DNA from: Rhizomys pruinosus
Taxonomy: Eukaryota > Chordata > Mammalia > Rodentia > Spalacidae
Length of the DNA: 64,000 bases
NCBI GenBank assembly: GCA_009823505.1
Contig: VZQC01005691.1
Location: 1,097,013-1,161,012, forward strand
Direction: 5' to 3'
Made by a program: the position numbers and the translations under genes. Below are positions 32,806-45,676 of this stretch, piece by piece (position 1 is the first letter of the stretch; each line of letters begins with the position of its first letter). The notes beneath the pieces were generated by a model, which ran no database searches, was not told where the DNA came from, and saw nothing but the letters and a program-made list of their open reading frames with translations.

Positions 32806-32950
32806 TTTTTTTGAGACAGTGTCTCTCTATAGCTCCAGCTGGCCTTAAGCTCATTATGTAGGCCAGGTCGACCTCCACCTCACAGAGGCCTGCCTGCCTC
32901 TGCCTCCCCAGTGCTGGGAATTAAAGGTGTGCACAGCTACACTTGGATGC
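32806..32950 (-). mobile_element. B1 SINE, antisense
   Basis: T-tract then gagacagtgtctctctatag and cagtgctgggaattaaaggt: a complete reversed B1. Confidence 0.93.
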
Positions 32951-33061
32951 ATTTCTCTTTTAACTTTTTTTTTGCATTTCTCTTTTTAAAAAATTAATAA
33001 AGAGGAAAGAGAAATATCTCTAAACTATTTTATATATAAAAAGTGTCTATAAAAAATGATG

Positions 33062-33187
33062 AGCCAGGTATAGTGGCACAGCACTCTGGAGGTTGAGATA
33101 GGCATATCTCTGTGAAACCAAGGCAAACCTGTTCTACATAACAAGTTACAGGCCACATAAGGCCTGTCTTTAAAAAAAAAAAAAAAA
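33062..33187 (+). mobile_element. B1 SINE, diverged, internally deleted
   Basis: gccaggtatagtggcacagc head lacking the tgcctttaat block, then an A-tail. Confidence 0.85.
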
Positions 33188-33224
33188 CAAAGAAAAAAAC
33201 ACACAGAAATAAAAAATTTATGGT

Positions 33225-34300
33225 AGCCAAAACAAACTTGAACAATAAAAAAAAGCTACCGGAGGTCTCACCATCCCTGATTTTAAGTCATACTACAGAG
33301 TTACATTAATATAAACAGTATGGTACTGGAATAAAAAACAGACATTGACCAAGAGATTAGAATTGAGGACCCAGATTTAACTTTATGTACTTACAGCCAC
33401 CTCATTTTTGTCAAAGGGGCCAAAATACACATTGAATATTCACATACTCAACAAATGGTGCCAGTAAAACTGAATAGCTACATGCAGAAGAGTGAAACTA
33501 GATCCCAATCTCTCACCACACATATAACCCAACTTCAAACAGATCAAGCAAGCCCTCACTATAAGGTCTGATACCCTGATCTGATAGAAGAGAAAGTAAA
33601 AACTTATAGTCACAGGAAGGGACTTTCTGAACAGAACTCAGGTAGCTGAAGCATTAAGACTAACAATCAACAAATAAGAACAATGGGACAACCTAGGTGT
33701 CCACCAACTGATGAATGAATAAGTATGGTGCATTTACATATTGGAATATTATTCAGCTTAAGAAAAATTAAATTATTAAACTCACAGGTAAATGAATGGA
33801 GCTAGAAATAATCATGCAGAGTGAGGTAACCCAGACCCAGAAAGACAAATGCCTCAGGCTCTCTCTCGTGAATCTTTAGATAGGTGTGCTTTAATTACAA
33901 AATCCCTAGAGGCCAAGAAACCAGTAGTGAGCCAATTGGTCAGAGGGATTCATGAGAGGGGAATGTCATGATATAAAATGAGGAGGAATAATGGAATAGG
34001 AAGGGTAACTGGAGTGGGAACTGGGAAGGCAAGTAGAGGAGGAAGTATGGGGAAGGCTGACTAACTAAAGGCCTTTTGAAAAAATCAAATGGAAACCTAC
34101 TACTGTAGAAGTTTCTTAAAATATATACACATATTTTAAAAAGTTGAAATCCAGTTACTCTCTAGTGGGGGGACAATACCCCTTCCAGGCATCACAAGAT
34201 AGAAAATCAAAAGCCTAATTCCAGGAATGGACTCCCTATTTTTGAACTGTTGACTAGAGGGTTCCCATAGGCTCTAATCCACCTTCTTGCTAACTCCTAG
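33225..34300 (+). mobile_element. L1 ORF2 3' part and 3'UTR
   Basis: The ttaatataaacagtatggtactgg block (RT thumb region) and the gtgaggtaacccagacccag block (ORF2 end) are followed by a 3'UTR matching 11225ff (gttgactagagggttccc against gttgaccagaggtctc). Confidence 0.85.
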
Positions 34301-34315
34301 AAAGACCTTGGTGTT

Positions 34316-34428
34316 TTTTTTTAATTGGTCTCATTGTGTAGGCTGAGCTGACCTCAACCTAACAATCATCCTTCCTCAACCTTCTGAGTGAGATTACAGG
34401 TGTCTGCCGCCATGCCATGCCAGCTTTA
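34316..34428 (-). mobile_element. Old B1-like SINE, antisense
   Basis: T-tract, tctcattgtgtaggctgagc and attacaggtgtctgccgcca: a diverged reversed 7SL-type monomer. Confidence 0.7.
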
Positions 34429-34919
34429 GTAGTCTTAATCTTCAACTTTGCATCTTACTTTTAAAAATATGACTCTGGACACCTCTTATAAACTACAAGT
34501 TTTTGTTCCCTCATCAAAAGAAGAAAATGTTAATATGAACTTACTGGCTCATTTTGAATAAAAGATGAAGCAATCTTTTATAGAACAGAAAGAGTATAGA
34601 TCATAGCAATAAATGCTATTTCCATTCTTCCTAGAGAAATAAGACATGACCACCTGAGAGATACAACAATGAAAAACAATCATTGATAAGTGCCTAGTGA
34701 TAAATGATGCAGGCAGTATGTACTGTTATTCTAAGTACAATTATTGATCTAGGAAGTTAGTGATTTGTTGATAATAACCTGATCATAATTGGTATATTCA
34801 ATAATAATCTTTCAGAGGAAGAAAAGGCAAACTCAAAGTGGATTGGACCAGTAGGTATGAAACAAGCAGTGAGACTTAAAGGACAGGCATTATTTGTTTT
34901 ATTCCTGAGTTTGTTTAGT
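34429..34919. other. AT-rich interval
   Basis: No gene seen. Some stretches near 34700 might be MIR-like but I could not support that. Confidence 0.4.
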
Positions 34920-35650
34920 TTTTAATTAACGTACATTGAAAAATAACGTTTTTCATACCTAAATTTAAACACTTTAACTCAGGTATAGACTCATATAAAC
35001 CCCACCAATCAGGATACTAAATAGTTCCATTGCTCAAAATCATCCCCTACTTCTATTCCTTTGAAATCCCACCACCTCCCAGTACCCAGGCCCTGCAGTC
35101 ACTACAGTGTTCTTCCATGACTAGATATAAATGAAGTCATACACTTTGGTAAATTTTGGAGATGAGTCTCTTGTACTCAGCATAACTCCTTTGATTCATC
35201 CATGTTCTTGCAGTTACCAGTGTGTCATTCTTTCATACTACTGAGAAATATTACACCCTATGAATATACCGTGATTTATCAATTCACACACAGAAGTTCA
35301 TATAAGTTTCGAGGTGTAGTCATTTTGAATAGAGTCAGTATAAACATGCATGTCCAGATCTGAAACAAATATCTGGAGTGAGACTCCTACATCATATGCT
35401 GAGTTTGCTAGTTAGTTATATGTATTTTTTAATTGACAATTTTCCAGAGAGGCTGTATTATTTTGCATTCAAAACAACAATGTATGGGAATTCTGCTTCT
35501 TCTCCAACATCAATACTTGATAGTGTAGATTTTTTTAGACATTTGCCAATTTAGAGCAATATCATTTCATGGTATTGATTTGCATTTCCCTAATGACTAA
35601 TGATTTCAAACACTTTTCATATATTGACTTTCCAGTTACACATCCTGTTT
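34920..35650 (-). mobile_element. Ancient L1M-type ORF2 3' end
   Basis: The plus-strand order gattcatccatgttcttgca, then an atgaatataccgtgatttat block, then agagaggctgtattattttgc and tttgcatttccctaatgac follows the reversed ORF2 end of old mammalian L1s, as I know the family. Confidence 0.75.
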
Positions 35651-35675
35651 GGGGGATATGTTATCTTTTTAAAAA

Positions 35676-36092
35676 TATTTTAGGGGCTAGAGAGATGACC
35701 TAGTGGTTAAGAGCTCCAACTGCTCTTGCAGAGGACCGGGTTTGATCCCCAGCACCCACATGGCAGCTGAGAACCATCTTTAATTCCACTTCCAGGGGAA
35801 TCTGACACCCTCTTCTGACCTCTGCAGCATTGCACAACACAGGTGCACAAACCTACATGCAGACAGTACATTCATACACATAAAAAAAATAAAATTTAAA
35901 AAATGTATTTATTATTTATTATTTTATGTATTATGAGTGTTTTGCCTGCATATATGTAAGTGTACCATGTGCATGCAATGCCCACAAAAGCCAGAGAAGG
36001 TGTTGGATCCCCTGGAACTGGAGTTACAGATGGTTGTTAGCTGACACATGGATCAGCAAGTGTTCTTAACCACTGAGTCATCTCTCCAGCCC
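35676..36092 (-). mobile_element. Old B3/B2-like SINE, antisense, with nested SINE in its tail
   Basis: The body (about 35905-36092) ends ccactgagtcatctctccag. The near-repeats gggatatgttatcttttt (from 35653) and gggatattttatcttt (from 36093) look like its TSD. They also enclose the younger SINE at 35683-35904. Confidence 0.8.
35683..35904 (+). mobile_element. B2-like SINE nested in an older SINE tail
   Basis: Full head, B box and 3' end (gcagacagtacattcataca). It inserted into the A/T tail of the surrounding antisense SINE. Confidence 0.92.
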
Positions 36093-36309
36093 TGGGATAT
36101 TTTATCTTTAAAACTTTTTCTTGTGACATTTGCTATCTATTTTCCAATTAAATAGAATTTTAGAAAATAGTTTAACAAAAAGAAATATTCTCCAAGTTCT
36201 ATTATCATCTGTTCAAGTAATAAAACCAGAATGGATAACTCATGTATTTCTTTCCAATCTCTGTAATTTATATTTTAACATGTAAATATGAGCATAGATA
36301 TATATTTTC

Positions 36310-37830
36310 ATTTTTAATTATAAATTTTATTGAATTTTTGTGTATTTCATACTGCTTTTTCAATCAGTCTTAATCACCTTTATACCCACTTCTCCACTGA
36401 CAGTCTCCCACAGGTCTCCTCCTGGACTTCACATATTCTGTCCTTTGTGCTAAAGTCCATTGCACCCACCCTTTAGTGCCACCTCATCCCCTGAGCTCCA
36501 CCTATCTGGAGCCCCTTTCCTAAAGAAGGTTCTTCCTCCCCCAACCACAATCAGCTGCCAATATTTCTTCAGCTAAAATTGGGTTCTGCTACCCCCTTCT
36601 ACACTTCTGTGCCAAGTTTTTTTGTCCAGCTGAGCTTGCATGCGTCTTGTGCACATTGAAACCAATGCTGTAGGTTCATATGGACAGGGTCCCAAGAGCT
36701 TGTAAGATTCATTTCCATGTGGTCTTTCACCACCTCCCTGGCTCTTACAATCTTTCTGCCCCTCTTCCACAATGTTCCCGAAGCCCTGGGTAGGTGAAGC
36801 TGAATGCAGGTGACCTGTCCATGGACGCACACTCTGTAGACTCCTAATCTCCATGGTTTGGCCATTCATGCCCTTTTGAGTTCCTGGCCTCCTATTGCAT
36901 GGAGGAGCTTCCTTAACAAGAGCTAAGAGATTAATTACTGTCTTCTTGCCTCCTTGTTCTATGTTGCATGGGCCTTATGTGTAGAGATTGCATTGTAGAT
37001 GTGTCTCCTAGGCATGAGCAATTCACAGACCATATCTGTGTGTCTAGTTGTGGGATTCTGTACTATTCTACATCTGGTGCAAAAGAAGCTGCTTTTTTTT
37101 TGCATGGTGTCTGAGATATTTGTCTGTATTGTATAAGGATACCTTTTTTGCACTTAGTAACATGTTAACCTTTGTCTAAGGATGTGTCAACCTTGAGGAT
37201 TTCTCTAAGATCTATGACCTTTCCAGTTGTGTGCTTTTGACTATGTTTACAGTACCACACATGAATTTCCTCCCACTGAGTGGGCTTTAGGTCCAATTAG
37301 TTAGCCACTGATTGCCCCCAAGATAAAAGTGCCGCTATTGCACCAGTGTCATATGCTGTCCTGGTCATCGATGTGGATATTTGATCTTAAAGCTGGTGCT
37401 GAGCCATTGATGGATGTTCTCTCTTAGTAGCTTACACAGTGTTCTCCAAAGCTATGAGAGCTAGCCTTCAGGGGAAATGGCTTCCAGGTCAGTTCTGACT
37501 CCATTGCTCCAAATCCTTTCTCCGAAGTTTGTCCTATCTTCAGCAATAGAGACTTACTTTCAGGTATGGGAGGCAATTAAGGGCTGTGGCCTTGTAATTT
37601 GGGGAGTCTCTTGGACCATCCTGGCCAGCAACTCAAAGGAAGATTTCTCCTATCTGGTACTGTTCCTTGTTATGTAGTCTTCATGTTTGCACGTGGAGTT
37701 ATGTAAAGATATTGTGTGGGTGACATGTCAATAGATTGCTAGACTAATATGAATCCGTCAGGTTTTTTACCCCACCTAGGCATTATTTATCTCTCCTCAC
37801 TCCCCTTACCTGTCTAGCCCTCCTTCGATG
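36310..37830 (-). mobile_element. L1 3'UTR (Lx-like), minus strand
   Basis: The plus strand reads attgaatttttgtgtatttc, then pyrimidine-rich blocks, then the segment homologous to the reverse complement of 9431-9990. The outer part (37460-37700) matches 62460-62690 in order. Open frames here (for example 36869-36573) are not proteins. Confidence 0.75.
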
Positions 37831-39109
37831 TATTAATATTTTTTAAATAAAATTGGAACCATATTGGAAATATAATTTTGATGAATTAAAATTATGTAGT
37901 CAGCATCTTATCTATCTTCCTGAAATACAATACCAGGAATAAATTTTCAAGATCAAAAAAGAGTAAGCATATGAAAAATAAAAATCAAGTGTCAAGTGAT
38001 AACTTACTTCCAAAACAGGGAATTCGATTTTACCCTAGCAGTGTAATAGTGAGCCTGTGTATTACTCAAATGACAGTGATAGAGCAACAAATAAATCCTC
38101 AGATCTCAGCAACTTCACAAAATAAAGGTTTCCTTCTCCCTCATCTCAGCTACAGATAAGATGGCTCCCCTTTATCAGGTCAAGCATACTTTGAAATCTT
38201 TATTTATTCAGCTGCCAAAAGGAAGAAGAGAAGGACTTGAAATATTTATAACAGCTTTTATCATGTGACACATCACTGTGAAATAAGTTAAAAATTACAA
38301 GAGTTTTTTTAATGAGGTTTATTTTTTACATCTAAGGCAGAAAACTGAATCTACCTGGTTGTCAACCTATTTCAATTTTTTTAAATAGTGAATTCATCTA
38401 TCAAACCCTGTTCCTAGTCTCTAGATCACTTCATTCTAAATTATTATTCATGTAACTTATCCCTTGCATCAACTAAAATAAATTTGATGTCATCATTTCT
38501 CATACTTGCTACTTTCTAAACATTTACCACAATTCTAAATGACCATGACCTTGAATGGGTTGAAGTACACTATGACCTCTTAACTTTTTGAGGTGATTAA
38601 GATACCAATCTTAATCTCAAGCTAAGGATTGTTCCCTAAAAAATGAGTGCAGGAGTAAATAGCATGCCATAAATCCTGAGTGTTTTAAATGTTTATAGAG
38701 AACCAACTTTAAAAGAAGCAAAGGACAAAACAGCTAAGTCTTTTCTGAGATGGAGTAGGCTATTGTTGAGTTCCAGACAGGGTTTGGGGCTTGGAGATGA
38801 CAGTGGTAGTGTTTCAGGATCAGAAGTCAATCCCTAGTGATAGTTTCTCCTCAACCATGTAGAGACCACATGTCTACTCCAGACTAGCCAACTGGAATAC
38901 TTAAAACTCTAAAATGTAACTAAGGAAAAGAGCAGAGTAAACCCTGCTAAGGAGGGAGGACAAGGCTGAGGGGATGCCCAGCACAGCCGAATCTTGTGGA
39001 TTCAAACAATCACTGACATCTGATGAGGATTTAACCATATGCCAGGCATTTATCAAACATTTACCCTGAACTGACTTTATTCCTTAAGAAAAGAGTGTAA
39101 ACTAGGATA
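37831..39109. other. Apparently unique AT-rich sequence
   Basis: About 1.3 kb with no gene, transposon head or tail that I recognise. Confidence 0.45.
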
Positions 39110-39225
39110 TTTTTAACCATTTTTACATGTGAGAAAACCAATACCAAGAAAATCAGTTGTTCAGAGTTAGCAGAGCTGCTGGTAGAGAGAGCCGGCATCT
39201 GAACCCAGCCTTCTAGCTGGTTCAT
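39110..39225 (-). repeat. MIR-like SINE, old
   Basis: ttacatgtgagaaaaccaat, then gagttagcagagctgctggt and ggcatctgaacccagccttc follow the reversed MIR order. Diverged, as expected for a mammal-wide repeat. Confidence 0.65.
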
Positions 39226-39819
39226 CACATTCACTGTTCACTATTTAACTTGTATTTGATTGAGGCCTGCCAGGATCTCTCTGCTGTATCCCTGTCCAAA
39301 ATTATCTTGAACAGCCACCAGCATCCCTGCCCTTCTCACATTCCTACTCCAAAATCCTAAAAGAATCTATTTCGTCTTATCTATCATCCTTGTGCTGATG
39401 ATCTAAGTCACAGGTAAGTACCAGCCTTTGCATTTTCAGTGTCTAAGATCATTGTCCAGCCTGGATCAATTAGTTATCACTCTAGGGTTGTTTCCTTTAT
39501 ATAAGAACTGCCAGAGTCATCACTAGGCCAATGGTTGTGGCAAACATTGTACTTCCTTTGAAGAATATCTGCCTTTTATATTGAGCCACCTCATCAGTGC
39601 CTTGACCACTACAGAATACTGAGGTATTCAAATAGCTCAAAGGTAATTACATTTACTTATGTCTCTAATGTCCTTTTTTCTCCCATCTTTGATTTACATT
39701 CACAGCACTGTTACAGTCAGTACCATGGGGGAAAAAAGTTGATGTTGATAACAACTGATTATATTCAGTGAAGATTAAGTAATCACCTTACATGATTCTC
39801 TAGCAACACCAGAAGATGG

Positions 39820-39821
<2 letters not shown>
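39226..39821. other. Unassigned interval
   Basis: No gene or repeat recognised. Confidence 0.4.
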
Positions 39822-39855
<34 letters not shown>

Positions 39856-39945
39856 CCTTCATTTTACAAATGTTGACACAGATTCCCTAAGGTACAAAAA
39901 GTAGCTTTGGGATTTAAATTCTATACAGAGAGCTTGGTCTTACCC
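39822..39945 (-). repeat. MIR-like remnant with (TTA)n expansion
   Basis: A tta microsatellite (39823-39855), then ccttcattttacaaatgttg and a diverged reversed MIR end. Confidence 0.55.
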
Positions 39946-40899
39946 CATAGCCAGACCAACCATACCTGCACTAGCAAGAAACTCAGAAACCCCAATGACC
40001 ACCACAAAGGACAGCAATATTATGGGGGCTAAGGGGATGGAAGTGAAAGATACAGTCATGTGAATTACAAACATTGAGGCTAACTTCTTGGAAGTATTAC
40101 CAACAGTTTCAGAAACCAAATATTCTGATTTTATAGTGGAAGTATTTACCAAAGAAACAACAGAACAAAAAGAGAATCATTCTCCAAAGTTATTCATAGA
40201 AAATAATACATTAAAGAAAAATATTTCCTAATTAGATCTTTGGCTTTATGTATTCCACTACCTCCCAAGTCAAGGCTGTAAATATTCCAGGATATCTCCA
40301 CTTGTGTATAAAGAATGCTGAAAACATTGTTTTAGTCATTTAATTTCATAAATTATTTATCTGTTCTGAATTCTAAAATAAGAACACTTGGAATATGAGC
40401 TTCACAAAAATTTTATTGAATTTCTTTTTAATATACCCTTCGTATGACATTGAAATGTAGAAAATATCAAAAATATAAAATAATCAAGAGATAGCTGTAA
40501 AAGCTGATAATTACTGCTGCAATCTGGATAGATGTGTCTACTCTCCTGCACTGAAATTGGTTTCTTTGTTGGGACAAATCTATGCCTCCTACACAAGCTT
40601 ATAGCTCCTTTGAAAGCTTGTAGATGAAAAAAATGACCTGGTTATTCAAAAGTACTCTAGTCACTTACAGAGAGAGAGGTTTCCACATGCTACTGACCTG
40701 GCACTGCCTAACTACACAAGCTTTATGCCCACTGTTGGAATGTAGTACAAATGTGTCATTTTTACTATTTAAGAAGTGTCAGACATTACTAGTTTTGACT
40801 CAAAATCCAAGTGTAATACTATTATTGAGTTATAGGCTATAATTATATTTGGAAATAAATTACTTTTAAACATAAATTTTTGTTGTAGAAAAATACATG
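39946..40899. other. AT-rich interval
   Basis: No coding potential beyond short chance frames. Confidence 0.45.
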
Positions 40900-41640
40900 T
40901 ATAACAAAAATTATCATTTTTACCATTTTAGGTACACCATTCAGTGAAATTAAAAGTATTTGCACTGTTTGAACCAGCATGACCATCCATCTGCAGAACA
41001 TTTCAGTAGCCCAGACTTAAACTCTTTATACCATAGAACAGTAACTCCCTATTCCTCTCTCCTGGTTTTTGGTTATCCCCACATCCTGTGTCTGTGAATT
41101 TGAGTATCTTCTGTAGATGAGATCATAGGCTATGTCATCTCACCTTAACATCCTCCAGATTTTTCACATCATAACAGACATCAGAATGCAATTACTCTTT
41201 CAGACTGAGTATTATTCCACTCTATGTAAATACCACATTTTGTTTATCTGTTCATCAGTCCACAGATATTTGTGGCCTTTCCACTGTTATGAGGAATGCC
41301 GCTTTGAACTTTGTCACACAAATCTCTGTTAGAGACTGTGCTTTCAAACCTTTATACATATCTGCAAAAGTACCATTGCTGGATCATTTAGTAATGCTCT
41401 CTTTAGCCTTTTGATGAATGCCCATGTTTTTAAATTAAATTTATTTTGGCTAACATATATAAATATAAAGTTGTACATAATAGAGTCACATGATGTTTCA
41501 TGCATGTATACATTGTTTAAAGCTTACAACCATTGAATATTCCTATGTCATCAAACATGTATAATATCCCTGTGATTAAAACTTTCACAGTTCTTTCTTT
41601 GAAGCTTTTGAAATGCATGTAACATTACATCTATATTCAT
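40900..41640 (-). mobile_element. Ancient L1M-type 3' end
   Basis: The order cattcagtgaaattaaaagt, tcttctgtagatgagatcat, actgagtattattccactct and ttgctggatcatttagtaat matches reversed old L1 3' ends. The region after 41430 (gttgtacataatagagtcac) is a further L1M-like block. Confidence 0.7.
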
Positions 41641-42104
41641 CTTACTGTAAAACCAGGCGCCAAAGCGTCATGCTCTATGTAACTGCAACTTGAAATCTGT
41701 TCATCAGTTTCATCCACACATCCCTTCCATCCCAGCCTCTGATGTTCACAATTCTACACTTAGCATTTTTTTTGCACATTCCATACATATAGCAAATTTA
41801 CAAAGTCTGAAAATAAACTATAGGTTAATTCCAAAACAAATTTAGGGATTCACAGTTTAACAGTAAACTTACATGCAGGTAAAAAGAAATAATTTTACAT
41901 TCCTAAATTACATATCAAGGTGATGTATGTTTTAATGTACTTAAAAAAGAGATTTATTCTTTCTCACAAATCTTAGATCTGAGGAAAATAGAGACATACA
42001 CTTCAGGCAATATCAGTTAATGTGGTATTATCATTACTAACCAATTACCCTCTTTGACTTACATATAAGGGTTTGGTGCTATGATTCACAAATGAGGAAT
42101 AATA
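41641..42104. other. Unassigned AT-rich interval
   Basis: No gene or clear repeat. Confidence 0.4.
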
Positions 42105-43170
42105 TACTTCATTTGTTTTTCTGAGACTGTGTTACTCCACTTAGCATAACAGCTTCTAGTTCCATCCATTTACCTGCAAAGTTCGTGATGGCGTCTTTCT
42201 TTACCACTGCATAGAACTCCATTGTGCAAATGTACCACATTTTCATTATCCATTCATCGGTTGAGGGACACTTGGATTGCTTCCAGCTCTTTACTATTGT
42301 GAAAAGAGCAGCAATAAATATGGTTGTGCACGTATCTCTGCTATATATAGGATGAGTCCTTTGGGTATACATCCAGGAGTGGTATGATTGGGTCAAATGG
42401 AAGATTAATTTTCAGTCATTTAAAGTTCTCCACAATGCTTTCCATAGGGGTTGCACTAGTTTGCAATCCCACCAGCAGTGATGAGTGTTCCCCTTTCTCC
42501 ACACCATTTCCAGCATTTGGTATCATTTGTTTTCTTACTGGGGTAAGATGAAATCTTAAAGGGGTTTTATTGCATTTCTTTAATTACTAATAATGTTGAA
42601 CACTTTTTAAGAGGTTTCTTAACAATCTTTACTTCTTCTCTTGAGAAGTCTCTGTTCAGATTTTTTTGCCCATCTTTTAATTGGGTCATTTATTTTCTTG
42701 GTCCTTTGTTTATTGAGTAATTTATGTACCCTGGATGTCAAACCTCTGTCAGATGTGTCACTGATGAAGATTTCCTCCAAATCTATGGATTTTCTCTTCA
42801 CTTCTTTGATTGTTTCTTTTGCTATACAGAAGCTTTTCTGTTTGATGAGGTCCCACTCATTGATTGTTGACCTTATTTCCTGTGCAACTGCTGTCTGATG
42901 TAGAAAGTCTTTTCCTATACCTATATCTTATAGGCTACTTCCACTGTTTTCCTCTAACATTTTCAGTTTCAACTTTCACATTGAGGTTTTTTTATCCATT
43001 GAGAATTGACTTTTGTACAAGGTGAAAGATAGGGGTTTAGTTTCCTTCTTCTACAGAAGGTAATCCAGTTTTGCCAGCACCATTTGCAAATGCCCATGCT
43101 TTTACACAGTGGCTGCTCCATTTCTTTTGCCCACCTAACACATGAGATGTCCAATTTCTCCACATCTAAG
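42105..43170 (-). mobile_element. L1 ORF2 C-terminal third
   Basis: Minus frames give YICTMEFYAVVKKDAITNFA (42396-42109), SDRGLTSRVHKLLNKQRTKK (42801-42619) and, upstream, [20 protein letters not shown] (43163-42969). All are in ORF2 order. The 3'UTR is missing at the left end. Confidence 0.92.
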
Positions 43171-43635
43171 ATAATGCTTGTTACTTTGGTTTTCTGTTGT
43201 TATTGTTTTGTTTACTTTGGGGTTTATTGTTTTAAGTTTGTTTTAGTGAGGAGTTGTTGGGTTTTGACTTTTTTTATAATAACTCTTATAATAATACATG
43301 TTTGTAGGTGAATTCAATCTGAGTTTGGGTTTTTATGAACTAGCATTCCAGCCAGAAACCCCTCAGTGGCACAAGTGAGACTCATGGAACCTCCCTGGCT
43401 TGCCCACGGATTGAGATGTGATGACACAAAGGTATGGGACTGGACCCTTGGAAGGGGAGGTCACACTGCTTGTATATAATCCATTCATTTTGAATAAAGT
43501 GTCCTTCTGTATTTTGATTCATAACTTACTATGTGTCTGTGTGCTGTGCTTTCCCGTGAGTGCTTTCTACATAGCCCGCTATGGAAATAAGTGGGATGAA
43601 CCACACATGTTAGGTGGCATCTTTGGGAGGGGGGT
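43171..43635 (+). other. Unassigned, possible LTR
   Basis: Contains gcttgtatataatcc (TATA-like) at about 43469 and aataaa at about 43493, with a ctttctaca end near 43571, which resembles an LTR promoter-to-poly(A) layout. I see no TSD or partner LTR. Confidence 0.3.
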
Positions 43636-43637
43636 CT

Positions 43638-43780
43638 TTTTAAGACAGGGTCTCCTTGTAGCTCCAGCTGTTCTGGAACTCACTATGTAGACAAGGCTGG
43701 TCTTGAATTCACAGAGTTCAACTTGCCTCTGCCTCCTGAGTGCTGGAATTAAAGTGTGTGCCACCACACCTGGTTATTTC
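43638..43780 (-). mobile_element. B1 SINE, antisense
   Basis: aagacagggtctccttgtag through gtgctggaattaaagtgtgt to ccaccacacctgg. Confidence 0.95.
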
Positions 43781-43789
43781 TTAAATATT

Positions 43790-44270
43790 TGTATTGAGTT
43801 TTGTACATTTCATATAACAGTTCTTAATTGAATTCAGACCCCTCCACCATCCATGTCTACGCCACACACTGGGCTTCATCTTCTCTGCCATACATCTTAA
43901 GTCCCCTCCTGTCAAGCATTTTACCCAGGTGTCCTTAGGTGCAAGTTTATGCACTGGACTCTATCCAGCCTATCTAGAGATCTTAAGGAGGGTTTATTCT
44001 CCCTCGCCCAGTGCTAATCAACTTCCAACAGTTCCTCACCATTCTGGGCCCTTGTCTGATTGAGCTGGCATGGGTTTTGTGGTCAAGAGGTGGCATCTCA
44101 TTTTAGAATGAAATTTAGAAAGAAATCCTTTTAAAGTATTTTTACATCCAGCCGTAGAACACAGCTTTAATAGAGACGCTGCAGATAGCTGAAATGAGTT
44201 GGTCTTTATGACTTGACTTAACCTTGGTGAAGTAATGCAAACACTGGAGTCCCAGAGAATAGAGGTCATG
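43790..44270 (-). mobile_element. L1 3'UTR (Lx-like) end, minus strand
   Basis: attgagttttgtacatttca, then cttaggtgcaagtttatgca and gcatgggttttgtggtcaag match 61556-61890 in order. Confidence 0.75.
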
Positions 44271-44399
44271 TGCTAAATCAACTAAGACAAGCTGCTTCAT
44301 CTCTCCCTATGCAAAGTGGATGAGAACATTTTATGGTTTCTCTGATAACTCAGTGTACCTGACATTTTCATCTTGTCCATCCTAGTCTTTTGTCTCTCA

Positions 44400-44845
44400 T
44401 TTTTTGAAAGAGAAATTTATTTACTTTATGTGTGAGAGAGTGTGGGTGCCCACATGCCCCATCATGCATGTGGAGGTCAGAGGACAATTTCAGAAGTTGT
44501 TTCTCACCTTCCACCTTGTCCAGGCAGGGTCTCTTCGTGACTCTGCCACTGCACAGCAGTGCTCCAGGCCAGCTGGTCCTCACACCTCTTTGGTTTTGCT
44601 TGTTTTGGGCAGTCTCCCTATATCTCTAGCAAACCTGGAACTGGCCATGTAGACTAGGCTGGCTTCCATCTCACAGAGTTCTACCTCCCTCTGTCTCCTG
44701 CCTCCTGAGCCCTGGGATTAAGGCATGCACCATCATACCCAAATTGCATCTGGGGTTTTCTAATGAGTTCTGAGGATCAACTGGGGTCCTCAAACACTTG
44801 CAGGTGAAGCACCTTTACCAACTGAGCTCCCTCCCTGCCTCATCT
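44400..44845 (-). mobile_element. B3/B4-like SINE, antisense, with nested B1
   Basis: Outer element: atttatttactttatgtgtg and gtggaggtcagaggacaatt at left, then gtgaagcacctttaccaact and gagctccctccctgcc at right. A reversed B1 (about 44590-44745) sits inside. Confidence 0.7.
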
Positions 44846-45015
44846 CCTTGTTTTTACTGGTCCTTTTATTTTCATTTCCAGAGTTACAATGTATTGCTAC
44901 TTTAATACTCAGCATGTTTTTCACATTCAGTGATAACATTTATATTAATTTGGATCTTTAAACCATAACCATACTCCCTATGTTCAAATTATTAAATTCT
45001 TTTTAACCCGTTCTT

Positions 45016-45176
45016 TCTTTTTTTTTTTTTTTTAGTCTTTTAGAGACAGGGTCTCCTTGTAGCTCCAGCTGTCCTGGAACTCACTCTGTAGACCAGGCTG
45101 GCCTTGAACTCACAAAGATCCTCCTGCCTCTGCCTCCCGTGTGCTAGGATTAAACATGTGTGCCACCATTCCCAGC
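45016..45176 (-). mobile_element. B1 SINE, antisense, 13-bp TSD
   Basis: T-tract, gagacagggtctccttgtag, then a cattcccagc end. The exact direct repeat ttaacccgttctt lies at 45003-45015 and 45177-45189. Confidence 0.96.
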
Positions 45177-45189
45177 TTAACCCGTTCTT

Positions 45190-45477
45190 AATGTCTTACT
45201 GGTGCCCTATCCCTTCAAAGTTGGTAACTGATCATTTATTAATCATCCATGATGATGGAGACTGAGTCTCAATCCTTTGTTAACCTTGAGTTTCATCCAC
45301 AACAGAGACTCAACTAGATTCTTCCCTGCAGAATTTTAAAACACGGTTAATATGATGAATAAATATAAATAAATAAAAATAAGTCAAATCTTGAACAAAT
45401 TCTTGAATTAATATTTTACTTCTTTTTAAGGTCAGCAATGGGTTTTAATCTATATTCATAGATATGTTTTTCATATC
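45190..45477. other. Unassigned interval
   Basis: No gene or repeat recognised. Confidence 0.4.
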
Positions 45478-45676
45478 TTACTTATTATATTTATTTTATG
45501 TGTATGAGTGTTTGCCTGCATGTATGTATTTGCACCATCTGTATGCAATGTCTGAAGAGGCCAGAGAAGGCATTGGATACCCTGGAACTGGAGTTACAGA
45601 TGGTGATTAGGTGCTGTGTGAGTGCTGAGAATCAAACCCAGGTCCTCTGAAAGAACAGCAAGTCTCTCCAGCCTCA
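45478..45676 (-). mobile_element. B3/B2-like SINE, antisense
   Basis: gtgtatgagtgtttgcctgc, ccctggaactggagttacag, then tctctccagcc. Partly deleted in the B-box region. Confidence 0.85.

Noticed and set aside
36573..36869. 98-residue and 88-residue overlapping minus-strand frames
   Set aside because: They lie in the L1 3'UTR, and the homologous segment at 9443-9727 shows no shared coding constraint that I can see.
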